From Rhyacichthys aspro (Eukaryota; Chordata; Actinopteri; Gobiiformes; Rhyacichthyidae), in assembly GCA_036850595.1 (NCBI GenBank), contig CM072159.1, positions 28,254,280-28,318,279 on the forward strand: a stretch of DNA of 64,000 nucleotides, given 5' to 3'. Position 1 is the stretch's first letter; each line of letters begins with the position of its first letter. This document shows positions 51,666 through 63,993 of this stretch, piece after piece. The position numbers and the translations under genes are program-made. The notes beneath the pieces are model-generated. The model did not search any database, was not told the DNA's origin, and saw nothing but the letters and a program-made list of their open reading frames with translations.

Positions 51666-54600
51666 TTGTTCCGGCCTCTGACACTCTGAATGGTCATCAG
51701 GAATAAGTTGACTTAGGACAGTCCCATCTTTTTGTTAAAGAGAGCTCTCTCGTGTCTGTATTTAAGGGCATCTGGAGGCTTTGGCTTAGTATTCACACAT
51801 ATTATATCAAACACACACACGGTAGCTTTGATTTCATTCATTTGAATTGATGTTTTTGTCTCACCACTGAGCCGTGTTCAGGCGCTTCTCGTCCCGTCTG
51901 ATGGATTTCCTCTCCTGAATAAAACCTATTTTCCTATTCCACAGCCTTTTATTTCACTTTAGCTGTCATTGTGTTATAGGAACACTGCATTTGACTTATC
52001 ACTGTTAGGAGCTGTTCTGAGCTGAAACTACTGCAGCCTTTGCTTTAGGCAAATATGAATATTTTTTGGAAACCTTATATTTAATTTAATCAGTGTTTGA
52101 CAAAGATTTTCCATCCACATGCTTTCAAACCCTCAAAATATAAAAGACCATTCTGACAGTGACAGTGTTCCTAAAACCAGAGAAGTGCCATCAGTGTCAC
52201 TTCAACACAAGTTCAGCTGCAGTCCACCAACCCATTGATCCAAACTGGGACATGCTTTATGTGCTTTGTTTCTCTGATTGGTTGTGTGTCTATTCAACTG
52301 TGTCCAGAGGCAGTTTATTCTGTGTCTGTTAATACTGCCCTATGCAAATTTGAACTAATTTATTATATAGTGAGAAGGAACTGTTTCTTATTGGGTTATG
52401 TTAATTTCTCCAAATTAGACAGACAGAAACTTTGTTCTCACCGTTCACAACAGGACATATTATTATCAGCCTTTACAATTCAGTAAAAATGAGGCAATTT
52501 CCCAATGGAAGATAAAAACAAAAACAACAGCAACAAAAGCATCTAGCCTGTCCTCTAACACAGCTTAAACTTTTGCCTTTGCTGGACTTGTTTTTTCCTC
52601 CCATCTGTGTAGCTTTTTCCACATTCAGAACCTGCCCTTATTTTTGTGGGCTTGCCTTGTTTGGGATGGACTTCTATAAAATACTTTGCCTAATTAAATT
52701 TACTCTTCTTCTGTGGATTGGAGTTTGATTTGCAGGAGGCAGAACCAAAGGGCACAATTGGATTGACAAAGCTTCCCTCATTTAAACTAAACATCTGAAA
52801 GAAACTGCGGCGAAGGGAAAGGATTCCAGACCCAGTTGTCTTTGGAAAGTGAATGGCTTTGGCTGGCCAGGCTAACTTCAGTGTTGTTATAGTGAGCTCA
52901 TTTTAATGCAACATAAATGATTTTACAGTCAAGAGACACATGAGAAAGTCAATTTTGCAGCTCATTTCTGAATCAAAATATTAGTACACTTTAGTTTGAC
53001 TTTCAGTATTGTGCATTGAACCAATCTTTTCTACTAAAATGTGTGCCTGGCAGTAAAACTTCCACATGCAGTGAGACTAACTTTGGACTAGTCTCATGCT
53101 TCCTGAATCTCCTCATTTGTGATCGATGATGTAGCCTAAAATTAAGTAGAGTAACTCCAGCATGTAATTGAGTGTGGGCCCTATAAACTGCTTGGTATAA
53201 CTTCAAATTAATTACAAAAGAATAATCTGTCTCCCGTGCTTGTAGATGACTTTGGCTGGTCGCTACTTCTTTTCAAGGTTGGCAGATCTGCAGTTTGCAT
53301 GAGCCGCCCAAACAGAGAGGAATGGGTTATTCATGAAAATATGTGGAATAGTGAGAAGACTGTGAGAACATGGCCCTAAAGAATACAGTTCCTGCTCTAC
53401 CGTCTGCACAGCGTACAATCAGTGAACAGCCTCAACAACCCGATGAAAGCAATTTAACACCACAAATTAGCTTGTCACTTAGCCCGGATTATAACCCTCA
53501 TGAGAAATGGGGCTAAAATAACTTGCCCCGTTGGTTTACCTATCATGTAAAATGGAAAAGTGATGAGTTTAAAAACAGCTTGTGTGTTCTGGTCAATTGC
53601 AAGCAGTAATTAAATTCTGTTGTCCTCTTTGCGAGCCCTGGTCCTGTCCCAGGAGGAAGTACTCGCCCCAATCACTGACCACAAAGGGACGCCTTGAGTG
53701 GTCAGCGTTTCAGAAGGTGACAGGCCAAAGCAGAAGATAAGAGGGAGAGACGCTGCTGATTTATGGCCTGTGTCACAGAGTGGGTCTTTTGGAGCTTGTT
53801 TTTTTTTTTTGTTGAGGGGAGCTCAGAGACAGTCCGAGTGTGTTCAACCTGCACCGGAGACTTAGCCATCACTGAAATGTTACAGTCCTGCCCTTTTCTC
53901 TGCATCACTCAGGCTTTTATAGTTCATTTATTCACTTCTTTCTCACTTTACTTCTTTGAATAAAAAACTGTAATCTCACACTTCTGTTTCCATGTGCAAT
54001 ATTTACATAGCTACACTGCATGGATGTACCTCTCACCTTTCGTGCTGCATCCTGATTTCCAATTATTTGCAGGAAACATCAACATGCAGAGAAAGGAGTT
54101 GTTAATTAACCCAATAACAGATCTGATTGGCAGCTCTGATAGATATGTGAGAGGTGTTTACCAGAACTGTAAAAAACAACAACTGCAAATCATGTTCACA
54201 AGTCATACTTTTGTAAAAGTTTTCATATGATAAGTAGAAGGTTAATGAGTGAGGTCTGTGAAACCAAAAACAAACTAATTAAAATGATGTAATCGGTGCA
54301 CAGGCACTGAATCACGTTTTCATATTGAACAAAATATTTTTAAATACTCTGAATAACTTGTATGTATATGCTTTCATGAGTGTGGGGGTGCGATGAGGGT
54401 CCCAACAATAGTTAGTCGTGGTCAAGTTTAAAATCTGCGCTATTCACAGTTGCTATGGTTACAAGTACTATAGAACTGAGTGCTAATCTGTCGACCAATC
54501 AGAAAAGAATATTCAGCCACTGCCACGGGATAAAGATATGTGACTTACAGCAAAACTTTTATCCAGCAGAGGGCGCTTATCCATCACCTCACTGTGAGCG

Positions 54601-54786
54601 GACGCCATGTTTGTTTATCAGTAGAGACGTTTAAGATGACACGTTTGGTGGAAAGAACAGGTCTTCTGAAACACTAGGGTTATTTTAGTGTATTTTGTAC
54701 AATACGACTCTGGGTTTGGCCTATCCTCTGTAAATATGTCATATTCCTCATGGTAGGAATATATATATAGGAACATATATACTGGG
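51666..54786 (+). other. Probable intron, no genes recognised
   Basis: This is mostly AT-rich, with moderately complex patches at 53220-53420 and 53630-53760. No exon or RNA gene is supportable. Confidence 0.5.
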
Positions 54787-54916
54787 GGTTTCTGTCCATT
54801 TGAGGGTACTTTGTCAGTGAGAGGCATCATTATACCGATCTCATCAGAATGAACCTTCAAAATGATTTTGAGAATATGTATTTTTGGGCTAAATGTTATG
54901 CAGTGCTGCTTTAAAG
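54787..54916 (+). repeat. Dispersed repeat family B, copy 2
   Basis: GGTTTCTGTCCATTTGAGGG, TACTTTGTCAGTGA, CCGATCTCATCAGAATG and TTTTTGGGCTAAATGTTATG, then CAGTGCTGCTTTAAAG. It may extend left to about 54430, where GACCAATCAGAAAAGAATAT and CAGAGGGCGCTTATCC look repeat-like. Confidence 0.65.
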
Positions 54917-55073
54917 ACTACTTGTACTTCTACCACTACATGTTCAAACACAGAATATACACATGTACATATCTGAACTGCAAAGATGAAGCTGGATATT
55001 CTTCTGTTTTGAATTTGATGGTAAAGCTGTGGTTTCACATCTCAAAGCTCTCCTTTCTACAGTCAATGTGTGC

Positions 55074-55125
55074 AACTATGGTAGCCCTGTAGGGACATGG
55101 TGTTGTCTATGAACAAACCCAATGG
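55074..55125 (+). repeat. Dispersed repeat family A, copy 5
   Basis: AACTATGGTAGCCCTGTAGG, GACATGGTGTTGTCTATGAA, then CAAACCCAATGG. The 3' half closely matches the minus-strand copy at 7731-7780. Confidence 0.6.
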
Positions 55126-55149
55126 AAAAGGGTCAGATGATGATTACAT

Positions 55150-55179
55150 AAAAAAAAAAAAGAAAAAAAGAAAAAAAAG
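55150..55179. repeat. A-rich tract
   Basis: An A-run interrupted by single G residues lies just after repeat family A copy 5; it could be a degenerate retroposon tail. Confidence 0.7.
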
Positions 55180-58100
55180 GATGAAATATATTTATTAATG
55201 GCCTTCAGCAAGAATGTTGCCTAAAGAAACAAATGAATTCAGTGGTGCTAAGTTTATCCTCTGTCTACAGTTTTAGCAGAAACAGGAAGGCTTGGTTCAA
55301 CTGAAATAACATATTTTTGACTAGTTTGTTCTACTTAATTTAATTTTATACTACAAAAACTTACCAGATGCATGTTTACATCCACCCATTCAGATTCCAG
55401 GGTTTGATTGGAACCATAGAGGACACCTTAAACCATGTGACCACTGGATGGTGAGATTCATTAAACAGCTCTCACAGTATAATATCAGGTTGTCATAACT
55501 CACTGTGGGAATTGATGTGAGTGTTGTTCCTGGTTCAGTTCAGGGCTAACAGAAGGCAGCTTTCATGTGCTGGATTAAAGAAGCGTGTGACCTGAGTAGG
55601 TGGCATCTCAAAAGCTGCGTGTGTTTATAATTGGCCGACAGATAAACCATACACTGGGAGCTAATTAAAGAGTATTGAAAATAGTAATCACTCGTCAACG
55701 TCAGCTGTGCGGTGCTCAGGAGTTTCATTAGATGCCAAAAATACATCCCCGCGCTCCTACACCCTACTCCTCACCTTTTCTCCTCAACAAATGAGCAAGA
55801 GTCGGCTCTAACCACGTTTCCGGGGCAATTATTGGCTGCAACTAATCCGAGCTGGGATTTTATGGGTTTCCGATCACACACACTGAGGATGAGTGTGCTG
55901 AGCCTGTCACCAAAGAGAGCATTTAGCAACCCAGTCTGCCGGTATTTTTAAGTAATATATGTATTTACAAAATGTACTGAATGAATGTAGATGCCTTTAG
56001 TTAAATATAGTGTAGCTGAAGGTAAAATAAAAGCTGTAGAATATAAATTAAGTGGATAGAGGGTGTAATAACCAGAGCAAATACAGAGATTCTAACCCAG
56101 GTATCTCACTTCTGTGGTATACACTCTACCAGGCGCAAAGGAGCTTAAGTGTTTGCTTAAATTTGACTGAAATATTACACATGGCAATATATTTGTATAG
56201 AACGGTGGCTGCAAGAAGCTAATATCTGCAAAGGTTTCCTCACAGACATCACATTAGAGCCCTCTCACACAGATCCAGATCCAGATGATACATTTGACTG
56301 AGTTCACACATGTGGGCACTTCTGAAAAGTCAGGGGGATTGCTGCAAGTGTGAGAGCGCTTTCTGATTAAAAAAGGTTGTATAATTAAATTCAAAAATGA
56401 TCTTTTTGAGTTGCAGATGGTTTACTTGTGGTTGGGTTGAAATTGCAGAGTGGCTTTAACCAATGTTTATATTTTTATTGATAAAGCTTTAAATTGCTCT
56501 GTGGAGATGCGTTCTATTGAATGGCAGAAGAAACACTCCCGACCAGCACTTATTTTCACCTGTGCTATATTAATGACGGTCTAAATTGAGTCTATTTTAT
56601 GCATACACCTAAAGCAGCTGGAGGTGGCTGTACATTTCACACAGAATCACTGACATATTCTCGCTTTGACACTTCTCAAGCTGTTGTTAAGTGACAGATG
56701 TACACATTGATTTAATGCAGTCTATTGTTTCAAACCCTTTTCTCTTTGATGGTTTTGGTTTGGCTGTCTCACATTTGTCTTACCACTTATTTATACAAAT
56801 GAATTTACCTTTTAAATGTGGTTTTAGAATTTATATAACTGGCTTGTATGAAAGTACAGAATATTTTTTATATTATATTTGTCTGGTAATCAAGAAAACA
56901 CTATTGATTGACAAATGATCAAACAGCAACACACAACACTGCTCTGGAGTTTTGACATTTTCAAGTCTCTGTGTGTTGGCATTCTTTAAACACTGGTATA
57001 GACATGTGTTGATAGTTTGTTAGTACAGAGACGAGTAATTATTATTATTATAGATATCAATACAAACAGATAAAACTTCAAATGCACCGTTTAAGACATG
57101 ATTTAAATCCCTATAATGATCACTAGAAAAGGGTTGCCTTCATGGGAGGCAGCTGCCCAGAAAATAGAGCCAAACAAAATGTAAAACAACGTAGTCTGTG
57201 CATTTGTTGTGTTTTTAAACCCATTTCCCTCCGTTCGCTCTTCTTCATGTGTTTAATTGACTGTGACTTCCTGCATTTGGTCCAAAAGTCTATCTGGAAA
57301 CACACTTTCACACCACAAATGTTCCAGACCAAGACCTCTTTTTGCCGGACCAAAGAGAAACCACGGTCCTGGCACGTTCACCCCTGAAGATTTGGTTCAG
57401 ACCAAACAGGAATCCAAAAGTCTGGACAAAACAGTGCAGGTGTGACAGTGAAATGTAATTCTAAACCAGCTCCATTTCTTCTGCATCTCACCGTTTCATT
57501 CCTTTGCATTTTACTTTTGGAAGGGACACTTTTGTGTGGAGCTGTCAGCCTATTACAGCTCACAGAAGAAAATAAATACAGCACAGTTATATGATAGGCT
57601 CGGGATTCAAAACCAAAAAAAGAGTGAAACTGGATTTGAATTTTAAGATTTTCCTTTATATTTTGTTTTTTGGAACATGACATTTTTGTAACAGGACAAA
57701 ATCCACAAGCAATCCCCAATTCATACCCCACAGTATTTACACAAACTAATGCAAAAGGGTAGGATTATGTTCTGTGTCTTAAGTTGTAGCTGCATTCTCA
57801 ATTAGGGAATAATCATTTTGTTTACATTACACTAATTAAGCAAAGTTGAGGTTTCTCTATCTGACGTTAACCAGGTCTTATTCTTGAATCTATACAAAAA
57901 GCAACAAACCTTTCAACACAGGGCTTTGTTTTGCTCTGAAACATTCACACAAATCCATTTTAAAATAAAATTCAAGTCATTCATTCAAGGTTAACCAAAT
58001 GTCACTTTGCCTCTGAGTAAAACCACATTACTAAATGCAGTGTATCTTCTTTTAAAATACAACTTTAACTTCAATTACCTGCAAGGATCACCCTGAATAA

Positions 58101-58560
58101 TGTGATGCCTGTAAAATTATGTTCAGTGAGTGACAGCAGTGATGACTCTGGCCCAGACTCTTTCAATTATTTACCTTTTGTTACCTTTCTACTGTACAAA
58201 CAAATGCAGTAAAAGTAGTTTTTCTTTTCTCAGTTGAAGACATAAGCAGCACAGAGATAAATAAATCAAATCAATGATGCAACGAGAGGAAGTGCTGCTG
58301 TGCGAAAGTGTGAGCCTCAAAGTGAAGTGAGAGTGCTTCCTGTTCAGTGCCAATCAACTGAGCGCTGAATGTTATTTTTAACTCATCATTTATCATCTGG
58401 ATTACTGTTCTCTATTACTATTAACCAGCTAAGTGATACTGTTCAGCAAATAATAATAACATAATAATAAGTTAATCTCAGAATCACTGCCGCATCATTT
58501 CAGTTTCTGTCGCTCTGAAGCCTTTCCCCTTTGAGTCTGGACTGATCAAAAACTGCACCA
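55180..58560 (+). other. Probable intron, no genes recognised
   Basis: AT-rich sequence. A more complex patch at 55660-55930 (AGCTAATTAAAG, GTCAACGTCAGCTGTGCGG) could be regulatory. A 117-codon minus-strand frame at 57378-57731 lacks recognisable features. Confidence 0.5.
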
Positions 58561-58563
58561 CAA

Positions 58564-58656
58564 GACCAGGACCAGGACCAGGACTAGGACCAGGACTAGG
58601 ACTAGGACTAGGACCAGGACTAGGACTAGGACCAGGACCAGGACCAGGACCAGGAC
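58564..58656. repeat. Hexanucleotide repeat (GGACCA/GGACTA)n
   Basis: About fifteen GGACCA or GGACTA units are perfectly phased with C/T alternation at one position. The minus-strand reading gives an artefactual Pro-Gly/Pro-Ser run. Confidence 0.95.
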
Positions 58657-59499
58657 ACAGCCGATCACAATGTGACACCGACTCAGTGTCTGTAAAAGCA
58701 GCTGACAAATGCATTTAACCTACTTTAATGTACTTTTACAGGCTTTGACTTCCTCAGTGTCCTTCATAAAACTCCCAGGATTTATGAAATCTGACACCGG
58801 CGTACGGGACGCTTCACACCTTTCTGACTTTTATTTTTACTTGTGAAAGTCATGCCATGGCTTTCTCTGCTTTATAAGTCAGCTGTTTCCTTTTGTTTAA
58901 GCAACAGTTTAGTAAAAGCTCGAATAGTTTTATTAGACAAACCTGACTCTGTCTGTACTTACACTTATCTGAGTCTGTTCTAACTTTTCCAGTTGTTGGG
59001 GGGTTAGGAAATAAGCATTTAACTAATTCTGGGGCTTATAATATCTTATTTATATCAACAAACTGATTGATTAGGTTTTCACAACCTAGATTTTTAAGTT
59101 AGTGGGTGATGACTTTAATTTTATTTAATATTTAACATTATTTTTCTGCACATTTTGTCTTCAGTGGGAACACATCAGTGCTCTTAACCATTGTATGCCT
59201 TCCTATCCAATCGTGTATTCTGATAAATAAAGGATATCTGTTCATTACATGGCTCTGGACTGTTAGAAACATGCCGCTCCATTTGTATAAGGCTTTTCAG
59301 CACAAGCTGTATTTTTGGAGCTAATAATAGTGCTGAAAAGTGTGTGATTAAAAGTCTCGTATTCAGAGGAAACCCAAAGCGTCACCTGTCCGTTCTGTTC
59401 TCTAACACTTAGAGCTGCTTATTTCCTAAAATGTTTACACTGCTCTCATTGATATTTCATAAAGCGTCTAATAAGAGAACATTAGCAGAAATGCCAGCG
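58657..59499 (+). other. Probable intron, no genes recognised
   Basis: No supportable feature. Confidence 0.5.
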
Positions 59500-59960
59500 T
59501 CAGAACATTGTGTTATGAGATCTGAGGAGAGCGGCGGCAGTGATGGAGGGGCTTCGGCCTGAAATAGAAGCCGGGATCATGAGACGATGATGCATGGACA
59601 CTTTGATCAAAGGAAAACTAAGGTTGGGACCATTTGGCTGTTGCGGTTTTGATGAGCGCTGCCTCTCAGATAGCATCGCTACGTGTCGTTACGGAAGGTC
59701 GTTTTGGTGGTTAACTCTCTAAAAGGGCACTCAGCGTCAGTGTCGGGTAGCACTGCTGATATTTCTAAGGCTTCTCGGGTGAAATTACGACCTGGTCCAC
59801 TCAAACCCAGAGCACAATCAGTTCCTCTGCACAAATGTAGAGTGCAATCAGTGCAAACAGGGAATGAAGGATATTTCTCAGTAAACGCAGATGAATCAAC
59901 TGATCTGGGGTTCAACAGAGGTCTCCACAGAGCTCGACGCACCATCAGACCTGCTTAGTC
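59500..59960. promoter_or_regulatory. Candidate regulatory island with palindromic TCF/LEF site
   Basis: A GC-richer stretch contains CTTTGATCAAAG at 59601-59612, a perfect palindrome in which both strands read the TCF/LEF core CTTTGAT. Open frames of 88-91 codons on both strands across 59679-59958 overlap each other and match nothing I recognise. Confidence 0.28.
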
Positions 59961-61229
59961 ACAGCAATCAAATGTTCATATGTGACGCATCAGTAAAACA
60001 GTCTATATATATAATATATAATATATAATGAGTTTATAAATGTGCAAAAATGACAAATACGTGATTCTAGTTAAGTGTCTTGGTAAGAGAAATATACAGA
60101 TGCTTAGAGACAACAGGATAAATGTGTTGTGGTTGTGAATCAGAGCCAGATTTAATTATTATAATTATTTTGGGACTCAGATTATGGCTGGTTCATTTCA
60201 ACATCTGCAACACACACAATGATAAAGGAGACGACCCTTTCAATTGTGTTTTTATTGAAGATTTCTGTAAAGAAGACCAGTAAACACTGTAAAACTGTAG
60301 AATAAAGGTGGCAGTGGGATATTAGTAGAATATAATGGACCCATGTTGGCTGTAAGGTCTTTATAAAAGCATTAAAACTGTAGAAGTATTAGAGGTTAAC
60401 ACGAAAATATAAAATGCATATTTTTAGAAAATGAGGTGTGTGATGTAAATTTGCATGTTGCTTTTTTGCCTGTTCTTAACCTCTTTGGAAGACATAATGA
60501 AGTCCTGGGTTTAGTTTACTCATAAAAGCCATAATATTGAATAGCTTTTATCTGCAGATAGATAAACAACTCATTTATTGCCAGAGACATAATTATTGCA
60601 TAAATTAAGTGTTTGCACAATGATGTAACACTGCATAATTAACTTATTAGGCATGTTAACATTAGTTAGACATTGTTTCACAGTGTAACCCTCACTTATC
60701 ACTTCCTGAAGGAGCACACAGTTCCTGCACAGCACTGTCAGCTGGGTTGAGTTTGTAATACCAATTAAATCTTTTATTTGATATGAGCCACCATCTGAAA
60801 ATAATCACACATGAAGTGAGCATGAATCCTGTGAGCCTCTCAGAACTGACCAACACCACAGATCAACAGAACCAAAAAAAGAAAGTGTGGAGGCACAAAA
60901 ACATCTCAATGAGACGACCCACTGTCGTCAGATTGGTCACCCATTTTCTAAACCTAAACTATTTCTGGACAAATGTCATTTTGAACACAAAGCAGTGAGA
61001 TGGATTATGGGCTCATCTTTATCTCATCTCAAAGGTTAAAATGTGAAGGGCTTATGACACATACTACACACTTGGAATTGGGGACATTTAAAGAAAACCA
61101 ATGATGGACATTTTATTTAAGTTTGTAAGTGTGTGTTATGTATTCCATGTCTCCATTGTCTCTGTTAGGTTGCTCAAATGAAAAAGTCCTGGGTAATGAT
61201 CTGTGGAAAGCGTGGGAACAGGCTGCAGG
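59961..61229 (+). other. Probable intron, no genes recognised
   Basis: AT-rich, including TATA/ATATAA simple sequence at 60003-60029. Confidence 0.5.
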
Positions 61230-61620
61230 CTGGTCTATAATGATTTGATCTGCAGTCGTCAGGAAGAGGCGCTAAAGCAGCGGCCTTTTATTGTCTTTAG
61301 TTCATACATCAGCTTCAGTGCGTCCGTGACAGCTGCCGTGTCTTGTTTATGGAGTGAGCGAAGGGGGATTCGTTGCAGATGCTCTGCAGAGTGTGTGACA
61401 AAGAGTGGGCACACTCCCTTGTTTGGCGTGACAGGGTTGAGAGCTTCCCTCCCAAAACTGTCACAAGAGAACATCTGTGTTTGGGCGAATGAGCCGTGTT
61501 TGTTCTGCGATGGAGCAATCGGCTCCCCACAGCCGTCCGATGTGACAGCTCCTGTCACGGTCCAAGTGAAGACTCAGATAGAGATGGCGACTGGGGGCCG
61601 CGGGTAATCCCTGTATCAAA
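61230..61620. promoter_or_regulatory. Candidate conserved element with clustered TGACAG (TALE homeodomain) motifs
   Basis: Five TGACAG cores on both strands lie within 231 bp: 61327-61332, 61429-61434, 61458-61463 (inverse), 61543-61548 and 61552-61557 (inverse). The last two form TGACAGCTCCTGTCA. TGACAG is the MEIS/PREP/TGIF core. Overlapping 71-134-codon frames occur on both strands, but none resembles a known protein. Confidence 0.33.
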
Positions 61621-61937
61621 TCCAGCTGCAGAAAACACAGAAACAAGTTTGGCTCGTTGCACTTTAGAGGCAGTGCTGGATGTGCCGTCTGTGGATTACA
61701 CACTCGCCTCGTGCTGTTTAACGCCGCGTCTCTCGACAATTGAGCTGAACTGAAAATTAAATCTTACACGTCTAAACTGATTACTGACAGCAAAGCATTA
61801 TGCTTAACTATTAAAGCTGCTTTTTGAGAAGCATATTTAGAAACTGTGATGAAGTCTTTGTAAAGTTTGGGGTCTATGGTTACTGTCGTTAGAGATTTAT
61901 TTGAAGGCAATGAGCGCTGAGTCTCTCATGTCTTTGG

Positions 61938-62120
61938 GTGAGAGTTCCAGAAGCTGGGAGCAGCAATAGAGAAGGTGGAGGTGCGTTAGGTACTAGGTGG
62001 GAACAGGACACAGGGGAACAGGGGTGAGGGGACAAACGAGTTCATTGAGACACTGTAGAAAAGGCTATTGCAATAATCCAGTCGAGAAATGATAAATATG
62101 TCAATGAGTGTTTCAGCAGC
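61938..62120 (+). repeat. Remnant of a teleost interspersed element (LINE-UTR-like)
   Basis: GAGAGTTCCAGAAGCTGGGA followed by GCAGCAATAGAGAAGG, then CAATAATCCAGTCGAGAAAT. These are words I recognise from a very common fish repeat of several hundred bp. The middle is shortened, so this is an internally deleted copy. The assignment is from memory, without a search. Confidence 0.5.
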
Positions 62121-63993
62121 TAATTATACTAAAACAGGATGAAATAAATTCTGAATTATAACACATTTAGATGCAACTGAAAGACAAACTATACCTACAT
62201 GTCCTGTATATAACTCAGTTGAGACTCATCTGGTCTAGTCTTTGTTTCTTTAAAAGTTCAAATCATGAAAATAAAAAGTAGGACTGACTCTCAAACATAC
62301 TTTAGCAAAGACATTTAGTTTGTTTAAATCACTTTATATGATTTCTGTTAATGGAGTTCATGGGTAAGCTTTGGATGAGCTTCTTTTCATTGAAAATCCT
62401 TCATTTTTTATTGGTCTGTTATTACAAACTGTATTTCATGCAAAATGTATCCTGTGAGGTATAAATGCTTTAAACCTGCTTTACTCTTGAAAAGTAGAAG
62501 CAGAAAACAGGTGAGGAATGAATCCCACTGTTTTGTACTTTTTTTTTGCAAACAACATCCACTTTTAATAGGCCAAGGTCGATGGAGTCTCCCCTCGCTA
62601 ATGAGAAGTATAATAACTGTGTATATGCCCATCAAAGTAAGAAAATAAGTGACACAAATGGGACAACCATTAAAAAAGAGGTCAGAGATCTACTGGCGGT
62701 CCTTGAAGTATTCTGCTTTGTTCCCCTGTCAGATCCAATAAAAGTGTTATATTTAGCTTTTAATGCCTCGCTGTATCAGATGAGGCCAGGGCCACATCAG
62801 GAAATGAAATCTGTGAGAGGTAAGGACAAAACACTGGGCACATCCAGTACAAAACCCTTTATAAAACCTAAAAACAACGAGGAAGCAGAAGCTCACTCCT
62901 CAGAGTTAGAAAGACTTGTCAATATCTGTAGGCTTCACAAGAAAAAGTTCTGGCACGAGGTAGAAGTAAGAAAAAAAATCACATGTAACAGCTGGACTCT
63001 GGAAGCACAAAAGGTTTCCAATTGCCACAGTTAATCGAACTCTGGGACAACGCTGATTTTGTCTTCTATCCTCTTCTTTCATTGTTCCAGTCCAACAACA
63101 GACTTTACCTTTCTGATCCGTTTCTTCAGCGTCCTGCTCTGTAGCCCCTGTTGTGCCCCATCAGTGGGCACTTCAGGTTACTAGGAGTTGTTGTGAACAA
63201 ACAACAATGATATGGACAAAGATGCTGAGCAGAATCTACTTCTACTGTGAGCGTTACGTCATTGGAGACTGAAAATGTGACTTTCTTTGAGGCGACAGCG
63301 CTACTTTTGCTTATTTAGGTTTTTACAAATGTTGCCTTAGTGAAAGTGAGTGAGAAGTATGTTTAAGGACATTGACTCAATAAGAATATATTATAACTCA
63401 AGTATTTTAATAAATGTAACCAGAGAGAGAGAGTAAAGATCCATTTTGATTAAGTATTTCTCCAAAACATCAATATAGCAGTAAATTGGCCTAATTCTCT
63501 TTTTTGCAAATCTGTGAAATTTTACAATAATTTAAAGGCACTGGTTCCCTGTGTGATATAAAGTGAATTAGATTGAAAGTACTTAGCGATTACATTTCCC
63601 AAAACAGATTTTTAATTTTATTTGAGTATATTTTGAGAGAAAAATAATTCAAATTCAATCCCCTCATGCATACAAGTAGAAGTAGCTGTGGTACTTCACT
63701 GAATACTACTAAAGCTACTGTCCTTTCACTTCGAACAACTTTAAAGTCATTGTACAGCTCCTGAATGATTAAAGTCTTATTCTTATATCTTGTCTAAATT
63801 GATCACCTTGACATTGAGATTTGGAGCTGCCGTTTGAGTCTTGTGTATCTTTGACGACTCCGGGACGAGGGCTGTTTCTAAGCAACAGATGATTCAAGTC
63901 ATCTCTCTAAAGACAGCCGTGACGGAAATGTCGACTCTAAAGTGAGCTGAACTTTGCCCTGTCAAATATTTCCTCTGCTTTCTTTCTTTTCAG
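62121..63993 (+). other. Probable intron, distal part
   Basis: This includes a 162-codon plus-strand open frame at 62546-63034 whose translation is not recognisable and lacks splice or homology support. Sequence around 62560-62830 is fairly complex and may be conserved non-coding DNA. The stretch ends in a strong pyrimidine tract and CAG at 63991-63993. Confidence 0.45.

Noticed and set aside
58484..58714. Minus-strand frame with Pro-Gly-Pro-Ser repeats resembling a collagen-like protein
   Set aside because: It is produced by the GGACCA hexamer repeat and has no flanking coding signal.
61315..61386. Possible tRNA or small structured RNA in a GC-richer patch
   Set aside because: No A-box/B-box pair or cloverleaf could be assembled by eye.
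61203..61753. Overlapping 71-134-codon frames on both strands
   Set aside because: Both strands are open at once, none matches a known protein, and the segment is better explained as a motif-rich non-coding element.
62546..63034. 162-codon open frame on the + strand, the second longest in the window
   Set aside because: Its translation has no recognisable domain, it has no codon-usage resemblance to the GC-rich etv6 exons, and no splice or promoter context. Chance openness in conserved-looking non-coding DNA is more likely; a protein search and RNA-seq would decide.
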